Below, in pieces: positions 23,787 to 38,700 of a DNA stretch of 64,000 bases. Made by a program: the position numbers and the translations under genes. Source of the DNA: Tyto alba (lineage: Eukaryota > Chordata > Aves > Strigiformes > Tytonidae); assembly GCF_018691265.1 (NCBI RefSeq), contig NW_024881301.1, forward strand, positions 7,391,752-7,455,751, given 5' to 3'. Numbering within the stretch: the stretch's first letter is position 1; each line of letters begins with the position of its first letter. The notes under the pieces were generated by a model. That model saw nothing but the letters and a program-made list of their open reading frames with translations, had not been told where the DNA came from and searched no databases.

Positions 23787-26700
23787 GTAATCTCACTGTT
23801 GAAGCCACATGTAGTGAAACTGTTACTGATAGTACATCTTGCTTTCTTTGAAGTGTTCTACAGGGTAATAAAAAACACTTAAACAGCTGCTTCTGCTCTG
23901 ATTTAAGGACGTACTTGCATAGGAGAGGGATTATAAAGGCAGAGTACAGGTAGTTGTAATGCAGAAAACCAGAGAGTAATTCCCAGAAGCATCAACAAGA
24001 CAAAGAATCAGTACCTATTTTTGCCTCTGTTCATGCTTGTGCCAACTGTGGAGCTTTATAATACTAAACAAAACAGACCATGGTGACAGCAAATGGTTCA
24101 GGGAGGTAAAGAGCCTCCATTACAGCTGCAGAGAAGATGAGGTCATACATTCATTTATTTGTGCTGTACTATGTGTGACTTTTTTTTTAAGGTCCATGCT
24201 TCATTATCATGTAGTATAGAGCAGCTACATCTCTTGCCACTTGCAGGAATGGTTGGGACAAATGTATGCTTTTTATCATTATCAGTGCACTTGGTTACTT
24301 GGGAAAAGAAAGTAAACCTGTGTCTGTCTGGCCAACATTAAGGTTTTGCACATGCATAGCTACCATAGTTATAGCTAAGCAACTTGCTTGCTGAGCATTG
24401 AAACTTCAAACTGGGGCTGCATTTGCAAGCTTGCTAGCAGTTGCAGACTGCCCTACTTCTTTATTGATTTAGTAGCGTTATATTTCTCCTTATTTACATG
24501 AGTGTGTTTTTGGTTGCTTCAAAAAAAAAAAAAAGTGGATGTGTATCCCACTCTTTCTACACAAGCTGGTGTTTCTTTGTTCAGCATTTAACCGTTAGGC
24601 AGCACTGATAGTGCTGCAGAGGGACAGGGAGCTTCCTCTCAGCCATGACGGAGGTAACGCCTTGCCCTGAAGAGCAGTGAAGCCTGTTATCTCAACAAGC
24701 TCTCTCCCTTTCCCAAGTCCTGTTCTTAATCATGGGTTTACTCATCCTTTTGACTACTCAGCCATGTCTGTGTTTTCCCAATAGTTAATGAGCTCATCTC
24801 AGAAAAACAAATTGTAAAACCCAAACCCTTGCTACTTCATCTCCAGGGAGCTAGTTCATAATTTAAAGGGGAGCTAGGCAGAGCTTGATGGAGCTGAAGT
24901 CCTCCACCTGCACAAGTATGTCCTTTGCAAATATTCATGACCATTGTGTATAGTGCCTAAACTGTTGGAATAAAAGGACCTTAAGATTCATGAAACGGTA
25001 CCCATAAATAAATTGCTGAAGTCAAGAAGAAGTTTCAGAGCTTTCTCAGATGTGTTCTTAAACATAATCTGAAGTCAAGAAAACATAATGAAATGGCATA
25101 GTCTGCAGTTGTATATTATATCAGGCAAAATGGTCATTGGTCAGCATTCCTGCTCCAAGTCAAGTGTTAGTATTATGAAAGTCTGCAGCATAGAAGAGAC
25201 TCAGCTAATGAAGGAAAAGATAGTGCTTAGCTGTTACTCTTCCAGTTTAGCAATACATGGCCAGCCAGCTGAAACATTCTTGCCAGTGGGAGGTCTAGGA
25301 AGCTAGAGGGAACATGCTGGTGATAGTTAGGTTAAACAAAATAATTCTCAATATTGAATCTATACACAGTGAAATATCTGCTTTCTAAGTTCTCATTCTT
25401 TTAAACATTAGAGGACACATAAGTGTAACTAAAGTATTCTCTGGGGGAACTGTTCTGGTTGTGTGAAACTCCAGAGTTAAATCTGTGGTTTTCCACGGTC
25501 GCTCTTCAGAGGCTGACTGCTTCAATCACTCTGCTCCTGTAGAGTACTCCGTTGGAAATAGTCTAAGACAAATGCAGGCCAAACAGCCTCTGCAGTATAA
25601 CTACCCCTGCCATTCTGCCTTCTCACTAGCAAAACTACTATGGCTTGCTGCAAATCCTGATCTGTTAGGTACTACCAGATAATAATTGCATGTCGACGTG
25701 ATGGTTAACTAAAATTCAGGCTGTAGACTGTAACTCACTTTTTGCGACCCTCAGTCTTCCTTCTGTTCCCTACAGCCTCTTGTCCTTCTCTCATTACCTT
25801 CTGGATAATCAGATGTCCCTAGAAAGTCAGGGTATGGGGAATGTCTTCAGTGCTGCAGCAGTTCCTTCAGGACTTGCATCTAATTGTGGCAGTGACAGTT
25901 GGAATAAAGTACTTTTGGAGCAGGTGCGAGGCTGTACTGGAGGTAGTTTAAACTTCCCCCAGACTGTGCCTTGGAAGACAAAAGTCCGAGACACTTACGT
26001 GCCTGGGTGTCAAAGCCTACCTTCAACAGCTTGTAAGACCTGTTGTCATTCCAAAGGTGAGCTTATATCTGAGTCTGTGCTCTAGATTCACGAGTGTGAA
26101 GTCTGATAACAATGATCCAGAACATCCTTATTTCAGCCAAAGTGAAGGAAGAGAAAGTAAGTCCAGGATTTTTGTACTTGCTCTGTTGTGACTGGATTCT
26201 AGCCAGTCAACACTTGCAGATAAGCAAGACTTGCTTGATGAGAATCCAGCCAAATGGTGTGAACTTCCATTTCCAGTTTTCTCAGTTCATTGATTTTAAA
26301 AGAAGGTATCCACATCAAAACAGCACAAAACTTGGGTTTCATCCAAAATGATTGTGTTTTCTAAGGCTGTGTTGGCTCATTCTCCTAAAATATAAGAAAA
26401 TAAAATATCTCTGACTTTGCAAAGTAAGAAAACTGTAAAATAAAGTCAATGGTCAATAGTCTGTTATGGCAAAATACACATTTGAATGACTCTGCAGTAG
26501 CCTAGCAGACAACCACCAGGAAATGACTGCATAGTTTGTCTCTATTCTCTAAAGTATCAAAGCAAAGAACTGGATGGGAGGGGTAAGGGAATTATTTTTT
26601 TGTGTGTGTTCTATTTTCTTATCCTTCTATTCTACCCAGTGTAATGTTGGCCTGGTTTAAAATAATAATAAAAAAAAAAGTGCAAACACTTGTGGTCACT

Positions 26701-29700
26701 TGAAGAGAACTACCAAACACCTCAAGAGCTTGAGAAGTAACTGGTCAGCTATCCTCAGAAATGCAAGCATTCAGAGTGGATGCAGAACAAGGGCCTGTGG
26801 CACTTTATTCAGTAAGAACTACAAATCTGGACAGGTCCCTGGTTTTTCTTCATGACCGAGTTCTTTGGCAGCATCACTGCCTTGTCAGTGCTGTAACTAA
26901 TGCCTGTCTTGGGCTAACTGTATGAATTCAGTGCAACTTGAACCTCTTTTGTGTTCTTTGAAAGAACCTTCTTCCCTATTAGACTGAGAGATGAATGATG
27001 TCCGTTTAGTATGTTTTCCAGCACACATAGTCCCAGAGTTAGTGATCCACACAGTATTTATCTTCTGTGGTACTTTATTCCGTAAGTCACATAGGGCAGG
27101 AACTCTGTTGTAGGCCAGACTGGGGTGAAGGGAAGATATTAAATATGGGGATGGAACGACAGAAGTAATTGAAGAGAATTAAATAACAAAAGAAATAGCG
27201 AATGAAGGACAAAAATGTTAATTGAAAACAATTGTAAGAAATAGGAAAATATTTCAGCTGTGAACCACATTCTAATGTTAATTTGTAGTATGAGAGCAGA
27301 AAGAATGATGAACTTACAAGACCAAGCAGTTCTCTTTTTCCTTGTACTAGTGGCTTGTCCCCTCAGGGCAGACTTGTTTTGTGCGTGTTCCAAACCTCAA
27401 TGCTTGAGGATACGTGAAAGGGGAAAAATGAATAGTGCCAGTAATTTCAAAACAATTTCTAATGGCTCATTTTCATTTTGCTTCCAAATACAAAATGATA
27501 GCTTTTAGGTGGCACTTGGAATGCTGTGGGTCTGCTGCTTAGTAAAAACAAAGCACAAGTCAGCTTTGCTTAATGCAATTGAGTGTTACAGTCTAAAAGT
27601 AACATCAGTTGTTCGCTTAATAATCTCTAATGCTTTAATATCTTGCTTTTAAAGAACTGATTGTAGGACAGTGTTTGAATTCCATACGTATAGCCAGTCT
27701 TCCCAGGGCATGCTTTAAATGCTCTGTAAAGCATAAATCATAGTTTCCTTTGCATGGTCACCTCTGTGCCTTCTTTCTGCCAGTGCTTATCATTCCTGCA
27801 GAGGCTTAGAGCTGTAGATGGTACCTGAGTTCTACAGTGCACAAAGATTTCAAATCATGATACTCAGTAAGGCTATCTTTATTAAAAATGAGTACAAGCA
27901 CAAGACAACAAAACCCCCTAACATTAGGTCATCTCAGCTGTTTTGTTTTGAATCCTCTATTTGGAAGATGGGTTGTCCTACCTCCCATTTGTGTGCAGGA
28001 AATAAAATAACCAAACAGTTTTTTGATAAACAAGAGAAATGTGTGGTTGTATGTGCTATTTTCGTAGTGAATGAAAGTAACTGAAGCTTCTTGCTACTGT
28101 CAAAGAACAAGATACTGCATGACAACAAAAGCTTTATTCTCCATCAGACTACATGACTTTCTCTTTTCAGAAGTATTTTCTAGATTTGAATCTAATACTC
28201 AAACTGCATCCTGATTTAGTAATTCAGATGCTGTGAATACTACTGATGCTTCTAGTCTCCTTGATCCTCTGTTACTGTGAAGAATGATCATTTATGCCAA
28301 CCTCCAAGCACATGACAAGATCTTTTTTTGTATTGTGTGACCAGAACTTAATTTACCCGTTTTGTCTTTTAGGCAGAAGTAAATCTAATATGGGTTGGAC
28401 ACCTCTTCACCTTGCTTGCTACTTCGGACATGCTGTTGTGGTAGAGGGTTTGCTGAAGGTATGTTTCTACTTGCCTCTGTGTAAGGCAGAAAATTCTTTC
28501 TTATTCTAGAAGCAGTTAGCATTTTTTCAGGTTTTTTATGATAGAATAAAGGCAGCTTTGTAGAGAGGCAGAGCCACTCCTACAGTTTATCTGCATGTAA
28601 CATAGAGATAACTGATTGTTAAAACTAGGGAGTGAAATGGTTGCGGTATTAAGATCATCCCAGTTTACAAGGACCCAAAATAGTGATGCTGGGAGTCTAT
28701 ACAGTCGTATACAGCTGTTACTCTGAACAGTGTTTACGATTATCAATACTTAACTAACTTTCTCATGGAGTATGTGTGTTTGTGTAACCATCTGAATGTA
28801 GGAATTAAAGTTGTATAGTGTATATATATGCACTCGTGAAAGCTTTAGCCTTTTCAAGCCTAGTGGATATCTGCATATAGTAAGCCAGTATCTGATACAA
28901 ATAAGGCAAGTGCTTCAAGGGCCTGATCTAGCTTACTGGAGTAGATAAAGTATATACTTCAGGCAATTTCACTTACTGAGTTGTAGGAAAGGCTAAAGTG
29001 TTTCAAATACAAAAAAAAAAAATCTGTGTTATCTAATTGTATGTTATACATAGAAGTATGTTTAGAGTTCTGGGTGAAGTAACCTGTATGTGTTTATCTC
29101 CAGGCACAGGCTGACATAGTTTGACTCGTTACTTCTTTCTAATGTCTTGGAAATAATGAACTGTGAGATGATGAACCTCTGTCATCAGAGCTGACCTATT
29201 CGTATCTTCATAGCCACATCTGCACTGCATTTGCAGTTGTTTCTGACTGAGTTTATTTTTTACCCTCAGCTCTCAGGGTAGCTTCAACCAACCCTAACTG
29301 TATTGTACCCTATTCATGTTTGAAAGATTTTGTTGTAGATGGAAGGAACATGCCATAATAATGACTGTAAAGCAGGAAACAAATTTGAGATTTCTTTGAG
29401 TTCTTCTCTAGCCTACACACTTGCTCAGTAGATAGTGCTGTTCTCGATACAAGAGGGCTACTTAAAACAAAAGGTAAAGTTTTGTCACTTAGTCCATTTG
29501 TCAACACTTCCAGAGTTGGAAGAGTATATGGTACTTTGTGCTTTCTTCTTTGCTGATAGGGCTCTTGAAAGGGTTTTATTTAAAGAATAAGTCAAATAAT
29601 AAAGGAGGCTGTACACCTCTGAAAGCTAGGCATGTACGTGTGTCCGTGTACTTGCACCTAGATTTTTGTGCTCTAAGAGTAAGTGAGTGAATGAAGTACT

Positions 29701-32700
29701 CTCAGAAACATCTCTGGAACTAGAGTCAGGTTCATCAGTTAACTTCAGGCGGGCAGCAGTGACCTGGCTAAATTATGTGATCTAAACATATGTAACAAAG
29801 TTAAATATGTCCTGCCTTCTTTCTGACCATTTGAGAGGTTAGGTAAAGCCGTGTAGAAGACATACTTAAAGAAAGAAGGATAGGATTCTTTGGTTTCCTG
29901 GAACAGTGCCTGTGCAGTGTGGCAAGCAGTCTTCCTTCCAGAAAACAGGTATGGGATGGAGAAAGTGTGTGGCAAGAGGAAGGGAGATTCACGACAGAGA
30001 TTGTAGAAGAGAAAAGGGAGAAGAAAGGTTAAGTTTCAGATGGTACCATCTTAATGCTGACATGGAAGTTTCACTTCAAGTGAAAGAGCAGCAATAGGTG
30101 CTGAGAGAGAATACCATTTGTTAAATCAGGAGCACCAGGAGGCTGGCACTACTATGTGTACATCTAGTAATATATGTATGCATGTTATACAGTACCACTG
30201 TAGTTCCTTCATTAAGTTGTTTTGTTTTGTTTTTTTCCGACACCTACCCTCCCACCAAAAAAAAGCCAAACACACAAAAAAAACCCTCAAAACAAAAATC
30301 CAAGCAAAACAAACAAAAATCAAGCCAACAACACCTCCATGCCCTTTGTTAAACTTATTTTTCATATACCTTCTTCTTAAAAGTGAGAGGTGCCTGGAAA
30401 AAATGCAGGAGGCTTTTCCTTTTTAAAGCAGTTAATAGAATGCTGATTATGAATCTTACTTACATATTTTATCTTTGTTTCTAGGATGGCTGTATTACAG
30501 TTTCGACCTGTTTGCCACAAGGCCTACATTAGTGTCCTGTCCTCCTCTCCCCTGGAGTCAGAGGGAATAGCTATGTAGTTCTTGTTCGAAGGACATTTAG
30601 ATGTCTTTTGGTCTTCCTGTTTAGGCTGGTGCAGATGTGAATGTGCTGAATGACATGGGGGACACTCCACTCCATCGTGCAGCTTACACAGGACGTAAGG
30701 TAAAGTAGGTTCCCTTTTTTTAAGCCTCAATCATAGAATTATTAAGGAAATACTAGCAATAAGATCACTTTAAAAAGATGTTTTTACAGTGTCTAAAATC
30801 TGCTAAGAGCGTGTTCAAAAGTGCTAGGCACATTGCCTGGCTGGTATAACTCTGTCCAAAACAAAAACATGATACAAATATATTTTCTTGAAGGTAGGAG
30901 AAGACTGGTCTGTGGTTTGTCTTGGTATACTTTGCCATATCTTTTTTTTTTTTAGTTTTTTGTTGGTGAAGATTTTGCTGTCAGACAGAGAAAGAAATAG
31001 AATCAAAATAAATAGAAATTGTCTTCCACTGTAGCACTGTGCATCAGTTGTGGAACTGATATTGCTTCTGTTCTGCTGTGTGTCAGAGATGATGCTGAAG
31101 CATAGCACTACCTCTGGCTGCAGGTGCTAATTACCATGTGGAAACCAATGTAAAGATCTCTCATCTGCTACTGAAGTACAACAGATTAATTTGTGTTTGT
31201 GCTTGGTATATTTGACGCAGTAAAAGGAGCAGGGGTTGTTCCTCCTAACTAACTGCATACTTACATCGTGAGAAACCACATTGGTTTTATATTAGTGGCT
31301 TTTGGAGGCTAAAAAATATAAATTAGGACACACTGGTTCATTTGATGTCTAGAAGTGCTGTTTATTCATAGAAAACTAGAGGTAAAGAGCTTTTTATAGG
31401 CCTGTAATGTCAGACTAGTTCGATTGTTCCCCACATGCCACCATCATTCCCAAACTAGTACTACCTCTATGGATAACCTCTCGGCCCTTCTGAAGGTCTG
31501 ACTGCTTAGTTTCTTATCAAAAGAGTCAATCATACTATTTTTATCTGTCAAATTCAGCATTCACACCAGGTACACCAGCTTTGAAATCAGAGAGGGTCTT
31601 TTCAGCTATAATTAATCTCCTGTTAGTTCCTTCAGTCTAACTGATGTGACAGAGAAGGTTGCAGTTAGTCCTACTCTTCAATCTCTCTAAAACATCCCTT
31701 CCTGTTTTCGTAAGTCAGCAGTGGTGAGAAGCCGTTATACAGTTCATATTACAGGATGTCAGTAGCTGGAGACCCTGCCTGTGGCCTTGCCATAACAGAG
31801 ATAGATAAGCAGTGTTTTTCAAATTGTTTTCCAGGAGGTGGTGATGTTACTCTTGCAGCATAATGCTGATACTTCTATTGTTAATGGGAGTGGAGAGACT
31901 GCGAAAGAAGTTACTCATGATAAAGACATAAGAAATATGTTGGAAGGTAATTTTAATAGGTCATAGCCTGTCCTTTTTTTTTTTTCAACGCTTGTACATT
32001 CTAAAAGTGGACCTTCTCCTGCAAGCTACAGAAGCTCAATGGAATTTTCTTTTTAAATTTGGTCATTAGAAAGAAAAAAGTTACAGTTTTTGGTTTTTGT
32101 CTTCAGTACTGACAGCTGGGATTTTTTTTTCACAATATGTCTGCAAGTGACTTAGAGAGTTAAGTATCATGAATGCCAATAGCATTATTCCATGTAACTA
32201 TTTTGTTCCTGCTGATGTTATCCTTGCTACAGCTCTGAATGGTACATGTCAGTCAAAGCCTTAGTTCACTGTAAGAGGATAAACTCAAAGAATAGTGACC
32301 AAAATTCTGAACAGTTTGCAAAGGTCACCCAGTTTGGCATCAAGTTTAGGACTTGCTATTGCAGTCTTAGAGGTTATGTCAAAAAAAAAAAAAAAAAACC
32401 AAAAAAAAAACGCTTTCCCTTCATTTCTTCCATTGCCTCACAGGTGTTGAAAGTACATAGGCTCACTGCTTATAGTTTTCAAGAGTTCAAGAACTGCAGT
32501 GCTTTCTGGCATTATTATGTGATACCCCTAAATACTGCTGAAGCTCTGTGTCCAGTACCACAAGCTATATATGTGAAAAGTGATTTCACTTCTGATTCTC
32601 CATGCAAGTGTACAGATAACAGTCCTTTCTGCTGCTCATCTGCTGGATTGTTAGAGAAGAATAAAATTCCTGTAGGATGATAGGAAGAGTAGAAGAGAAA

Positions 32701-35700
32701 CTGAAAAGAACACAGGGAAGACCCGACGAAGATCTCGCATAGTTCCACTGTTTTCCCTTTGACTAGGGAGTGGGGTTGGGTTGTAGGTGTTTACAAAATA
32801 ATAACAGCAGCATATATATGTGCATGTGGGTACACACCTGGACATCTTGTGAGATATTATATGTTCTGAACCTATTTTGCTCTGACACAGATTTTTCTGA
32901 ATAAATATTCCATTTATACCAGTCCCAGATAAATAATACTGGAAACTTGCTTTTCTAGGCTTGTTTTGATAAAGTTTCATGAATGCTGTACTTTGTGTAT
33001 ACTTGATACTTTGAGACTGACCTTAATTTTGGGGGTTTTTAAATAGCAGTGGAAAGAACACAAGAAAGGAAACTGGAAGAAGAACTCTTAGGCGCAGCAA
33101 GGGAAGGGGAAACAGGGAAACTGACTGCCTTGGTAAGAATTCAAGTGCTTCTAATACTTCTGTGTTAAGTAGTTCAAGCCATAATGCTAATGTATCAACA
33201 TGTGACATTAGGCCTTGCGTTTCAAAGTGCTGTGACTTCAGAATATTAGTGCTGTGTACCGTATTATGTTGGTAAGGTGCTGAGCCCTCAGGGGTTTTCC
33301 AGCCTCCTTGTTGGAGGCTGCAGAGCAATGGTTTTCATCTTTTTTCATGTTTCTGAATACTCTTCAGTTAGTTGTAAATAGCAGTGTAATGGTTCTAGAT
33401 CTAATGAGGTAAGCTTGCTGTGTTTTTGTGGATACCTTAATATCATGGTTGCTTACATTTTCACCACAGTATGGCCTATTTTAAATCTTGAAGGTAAACT
33501 TTTGTTATTAGCATCAGTGGCAGATGAAGTCTGTAGTTTTTAATGGACAGTCAGCTGCACAGCACAATTTCATGCTAAGCAGGAATTGAAAATTGTATAT
33601 GTACACACATGCACACTTGTAATGCAAGCTGAACAATACTATAGCATGGTAAGGCTATCTGAGAAGCAAACACAGAAGAATTGAGACTGGAGGGTGCCTC
33701 TGGAGATGGTCTAGTCCAACGCCTGTTTGCAGAGCAGAATCAACTAGAGCAGGTTGCCCAGGACCATATCCAGTTGGGTTTTGAAGCAGGGTCTCTGTGC
33801 TTGAACTCAAGCTTTTGAGAGTCCTGAAGAGTTTCCTTGGGGAACAGACATGCAGTAGGGGGACATAAAGTTAGCACTTTTAATAATATCTTTTAAGGCA
33901 TCAAATCAGTCTGAATATTCCTACTTCTTTCTGATGGATAATTCACAAATACAATATTTGTATTTTGAGAAATCTAATATTGTTTACTTTTCTGTCTAGA
34001 AGCCAGAGTGAACACCTATTTAAAATTTGTTATTTCCGTCCTCTAAATGTAGCTCTTCTAGTCTGAAAAGCCCTTATCTTTCTAACTCCTTCTTCTGTGG
34101 AAACTGTTTTTAAATCTTTGGTCATCCTTGTGATTCTTATTTGTAATTTTTGTACTATCCTCTTTGAAATGGAGAGAGAACCAGCACTTAAGATGTAGAA
34201 GAACAGTGCGTTAATACACTGGCATGACTGTATTAATTGTAATTATACACTGGCATAAGTGATCTGTTCTTGATTCTGGTAATTTGTAACACTTCTTGTA
34301 TCTGATGTTTCATGCCTGCTGACTAAGCCTTAAACTGATGTGGTAAAAATTAGAAAAAGGTGACTCCTCATAGAAATCTGTCATTAAAGAACTGTGCTTT
34401 CTCTCACATAGCATGTAACCACATGTGTGCCTATAACTCTTCCTGTAAACATTTTAATTTCTAAGTGATTTTTAAAAAAATATTTAGTATCACTGAGCTC
34501 TGTATATGTGAGGACAGCTATATGTTGACCTCTTAAACTTTTCAAGGTACTTAACACATTTTTGACGCTGAGGCAGTTTTTAAGTCACAACAGGATTTTT
34601 TTGGAATCCTTTGGTGAGTACTTGAACGTGTGACCATTGAATTACACTTTTAAAACTCCTGCTGACTCTTGAGGAAGTCCAAGGAGCTTTCTCCACTTAC
34701 AGCTCTATGGTGTAAACCTCCTTGACTTTCCTACCCTTAGGTTAATACCTCTGTGGAGAATTCATGTAGCTCTTCTGAACTGCCCTTTATCTTGAGAATT
34801 CGTCATACCTTGACTACTGATTTTCAAACCTTTCTGCTCCTAATGTATATATATTTAATTAGTAGACCATTATGCTCATGAAACTTTAGTTGCTTACATC
34901 TGTTTTTATTGTGAGACCTAACACACCAGAATTTCTTCTCTACTGCCCTGCTTTTGGAACAGAGTGCCACTTATTTTATTGTTAATTCTCCTCTATCTTC
35001 ATTATATTTATCAAAAAAAGACTGTACTGCATATTGTAACACAGTTGTCTAGAAGAGAGAATTTAATGGTGCAGTTTCTCTAAAGCTTCTAGTTGGATTT
35101 AAGACCATTTTTTCTCCTTTTCCTGCATGTACTTTATAACTGCTCCTTCTATTGAAGTTTCTTGAAGTCAAAAGGTAGTGGTGGCTTTTGTGCTTAGCTT
35201 CTGTCAAGATTCTCACTAGATCACAGTATGTTTTGATACTGACTGCTGGACCTTAGTAGGTGAATCTTAACCCAGGCTTTTCAGTCTACTTGAGGCAAAA
35301 AACAGTGTGTTCTTCTTGTGAGTTCTGAAAAATGTACAGTACATCTGCTGAAATGACTGGAGGGAGTTTTATATCAATGAGTTGATGCATTAAACTTTCT
35401 TGAAAATACTACCTCGTAACAAGCTGTAAGCTGCTGAAAACACAGGCCTGTGGCTTGAAAGGTGTGGAAGCAAGAAGTTGGGAGGCAGAGATAAGACACA
35501 TGTAAAACAGCTGGTCGGAAAAAGCGAAAAGCTAGGAATCCTCAGGAACTCAAGTATTTGACCTCAGTATTAATGAGGTTATACTTCCACAAGCTGTCTC
35601 TCTTTGACTTGTGTTCTCTTTTCAGTTGAACAGTAAATAACAGATGTAGCAGTTTATGCTTTACAGGACTATTTCTGAACCTATTTGAGGTGGTTACTGT

Positions 35701-38700
35701 TGAGGCTAACCTAAATTGCTGCCATGGGAATTCTATTATTTTGGAGTAATTTCTTTAAGATAGCATATGGCTAATGCGAAAGGCTTAGACTGAGTTTCTC
35801 CAAAGTTGTCATGCACTTGTGACTAGTTTCCTAAGAATGCTTGACAGTAACTTAGACTTTTTTAAGGCAGTCCCATTTGACTTAGAAGCCTAACTATAAT
35901 GGCTGATATTGCATAGAATGGTTTGGGTTGGAAGGGGTCTTTAAAGATCTGATCCAACTTCCATGTACCCATCCAATAGCCACATATTTACATAGAAGTG
36001 TGGTGGTATTTTAGGGTGGTTAGTAGTGTCATGCTTCATGACCCTTCTCTTTGGGGTTAGTTTCTCAATGCATTTATATTGTGCTCAAGAAAAACTTTTT
36101 TTCTGCAATTACATAGCCGCTCTAATCCTAAATTCCCACAATAGATTTCAGAATGCAGCGGAACTGTTTATATAACAGACTGCCTATACTAGGACCTTTT
36201 AAATGGCCTAGGATAGCTCTGTTGCTGGGACCGGCAAGCCTGCCACTCTTCTATATGAAGTTCTTACTCTCTGAAACAGGGTGGCCGCACAGACTTGTTC
36301 TGGATTTAGTGCTGGCCCATGCTAACTTTCAGACTGTGCTTGGGAGTCTTCTACAGAGAACAGTAGATTTTGGCAGTAGGGTCACATAGCCATTCTAGTA
36401 ACATAAATGACTGAACTGCAGTGCTGGAGAACTCCCTGGCACTGTGCAGTTGAGCAGGATAAATGTTTCCCAGGACACCATGTTGTGCAGTAGAGGTGGA
36501 ATGGGTATAGCAGGCAAAAAACTGAGAAGTTCCTTACTCTAGCTGAACATCTTGCTTGATTGTTGTAGTCCTTGCCCTTCTCATAACACTTCCTACATGC
36601 CCTCTTTGTTGCCAGATCTATGCTGAAGCAACCTAGTTAGGAACAGCTAACTTTCAAAAGAATGAACTTGGCATCTGGAGAGGGAGGAAGACTCATAAGT
36701 AAGCAAAACATTGCTTTTTTTCCAGTTGAACAAGCCCAAACCACCTGATATCAACTGTACAGATCAGATGGGGAACACACCATTGCACTGTGCAGCATAC
36801 CGTGCCCATAAGCACTGTGCATTGAAACTTCTAAAAAATGGAGCAGATCCTAAAATAAGAAACAAAAATGGTGAGTGCCAAATTAAAGTGCATAAAGTGT
36901 TAAGAGGAGATGGAAATTTATCAGTTTCTGTAAGCTATGTTACTTATCACTCAGTGTTCAGGGAAGATGTTACAGTGCTTTACAAGCTTTATATCATAAT
37001 TAAAGGAAGCCCAACACTGACTAAATTGTAAGGCTTAAGAACTATAGCAAAATACTTTATCGTATATGCTTTTATTTTACAAACTTACCCATTTCTAGAG
37101 AATTTGCCTGCTGTCTGTCTTAACCATGAAATGTGCCTGGCTTTTGTTTTCTTAATGCTGGACACTGGATATAGGTAACAAAAAAAGTGATAAGATTGAA
37201 GATGTGGCCCAGACAAAGTGACTCTTCATAAGAAGGCTTCTAATGAAAGCAAATCCAGGAAAACTTTATGCAGATGTTATGCAACTGTGTACTTGACATC
37301 TGATTAAAGATGCCTCTATTTTGATATTTGTGAATGTTCTGTTTTATATAGATGAAGAGCTAAAACCAAATTTAAATAAGTAAGAACAAAGGCCTCTATG
37401 TGGTTAGTAGAACTCTGAATGACAGTTCAGTGCACTAAAGTTTAAAGCCTTTTTAGTCTTCTACCCCTGAAGAGCTAATGTTCCCCAATTCCAAGTAAAC
37501 ATAGATGCTTGTGAGGCCAAACTTTAATGGGTAAACACAATGACAGATTAAGTTAAGTACATCTGGGTTTATCTGCATCAAATTCTCATGCCTTGTCTTT
37601 GTTGCTAAACAGATCAGACACCCCTTGATCTAGCCCAAGGTGCAGAAATGAAACTGATACTGGGAGGTAAAACTGGAAAGGTAGGAACATTTGTATCCAT
37701 TTAAAATACCAAGGCTTTCTAGTTGAAGTTTTTCCTACATGAGCTTTAATTTCTATGCAGGTTATCAACAAACCCCTGAGACGATACGAAGGTCTCCTAT
37801 GGAAGGTGTGTCTTATTTCGTTTTCTAAAATAGCTTATAAGATCTCAAAGTATGTCCTTTTCTGTACTTAAGTGAGAGTTGATGAATGAGGTAACTTTTC
37901 AATAATACATTTATTAAATTACTTGACTTTAATCTAGTATATTGGACAAATTATAGATGGGCTGGCTGATGGAGCAATTCCTAGATTCATGGCACTCTGA
38001 TCTTATCTTCAGTCCCTAAAATCTCTCTTCAGTTCTTGGTAATTTCTGAGATAAAGCTTCACTGTGGTAAGGCTTTGTTCTTGGTCTGTGTGGCGGGCAA
38101 AATATGTGTGTTTTTTTTTTTCTTTCTTTCCTGAATAGATGTCTTCAATAATCTGTGACTAATACAATATCTTTAATAATCTATGACTAATATTTTGCCA
38201 CAAGTTCACCGTGTTCTGGAAATTTTAAAACTTAGAGGGAAGATGTCAGTCAGATGGTTGTTTGAAGCTTGTTTTGCACCGATAATCAAGTGAATCTTTT
38301 TTCCCTTGTTAAAAAATAGTATTTCTCAATCTTCTACATAAATGCTTAATTTTTGTGTTCCTTAATGAAATCTTTGACATTTTCTTTAGTGTAAATTTTC
38401 CTATGTATTCGCTCGCAGCTGTAATATAAGGAACTGTTTTAAATCAGAGCTATGTACTAAAGCTTGTGTAAGGAAAAATGTTGTAGTTGGTTATCTCAAT
38501 ATGTTTTATTTCTCATTTGATTTTTATAAAGTAGAATTGTGTGGTGATCAACAGCCCCTGTAATACTGAAAAATGCAGCATTTTAATATTTCAGTTTCAG
38601 CTGAATAGCAGGCCCAACAAAACTTTTGTCCTTAGGTATTTCCAAAAAAGAGAATAGCACTACAATTGTAAAGTATTCTCAGGTTGCTGTGATCACCAAG

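Larger units (their letters stand above)
33133..36725 (+). other. OSBPL1A: OSBPL1A intron 6
   Basis: A 3.6-kb intron holding two short CR1 fragments in minus orientation (about 33683-33800 and 35921-35975). No exon was seen in the rest. Confidence 0.75.
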
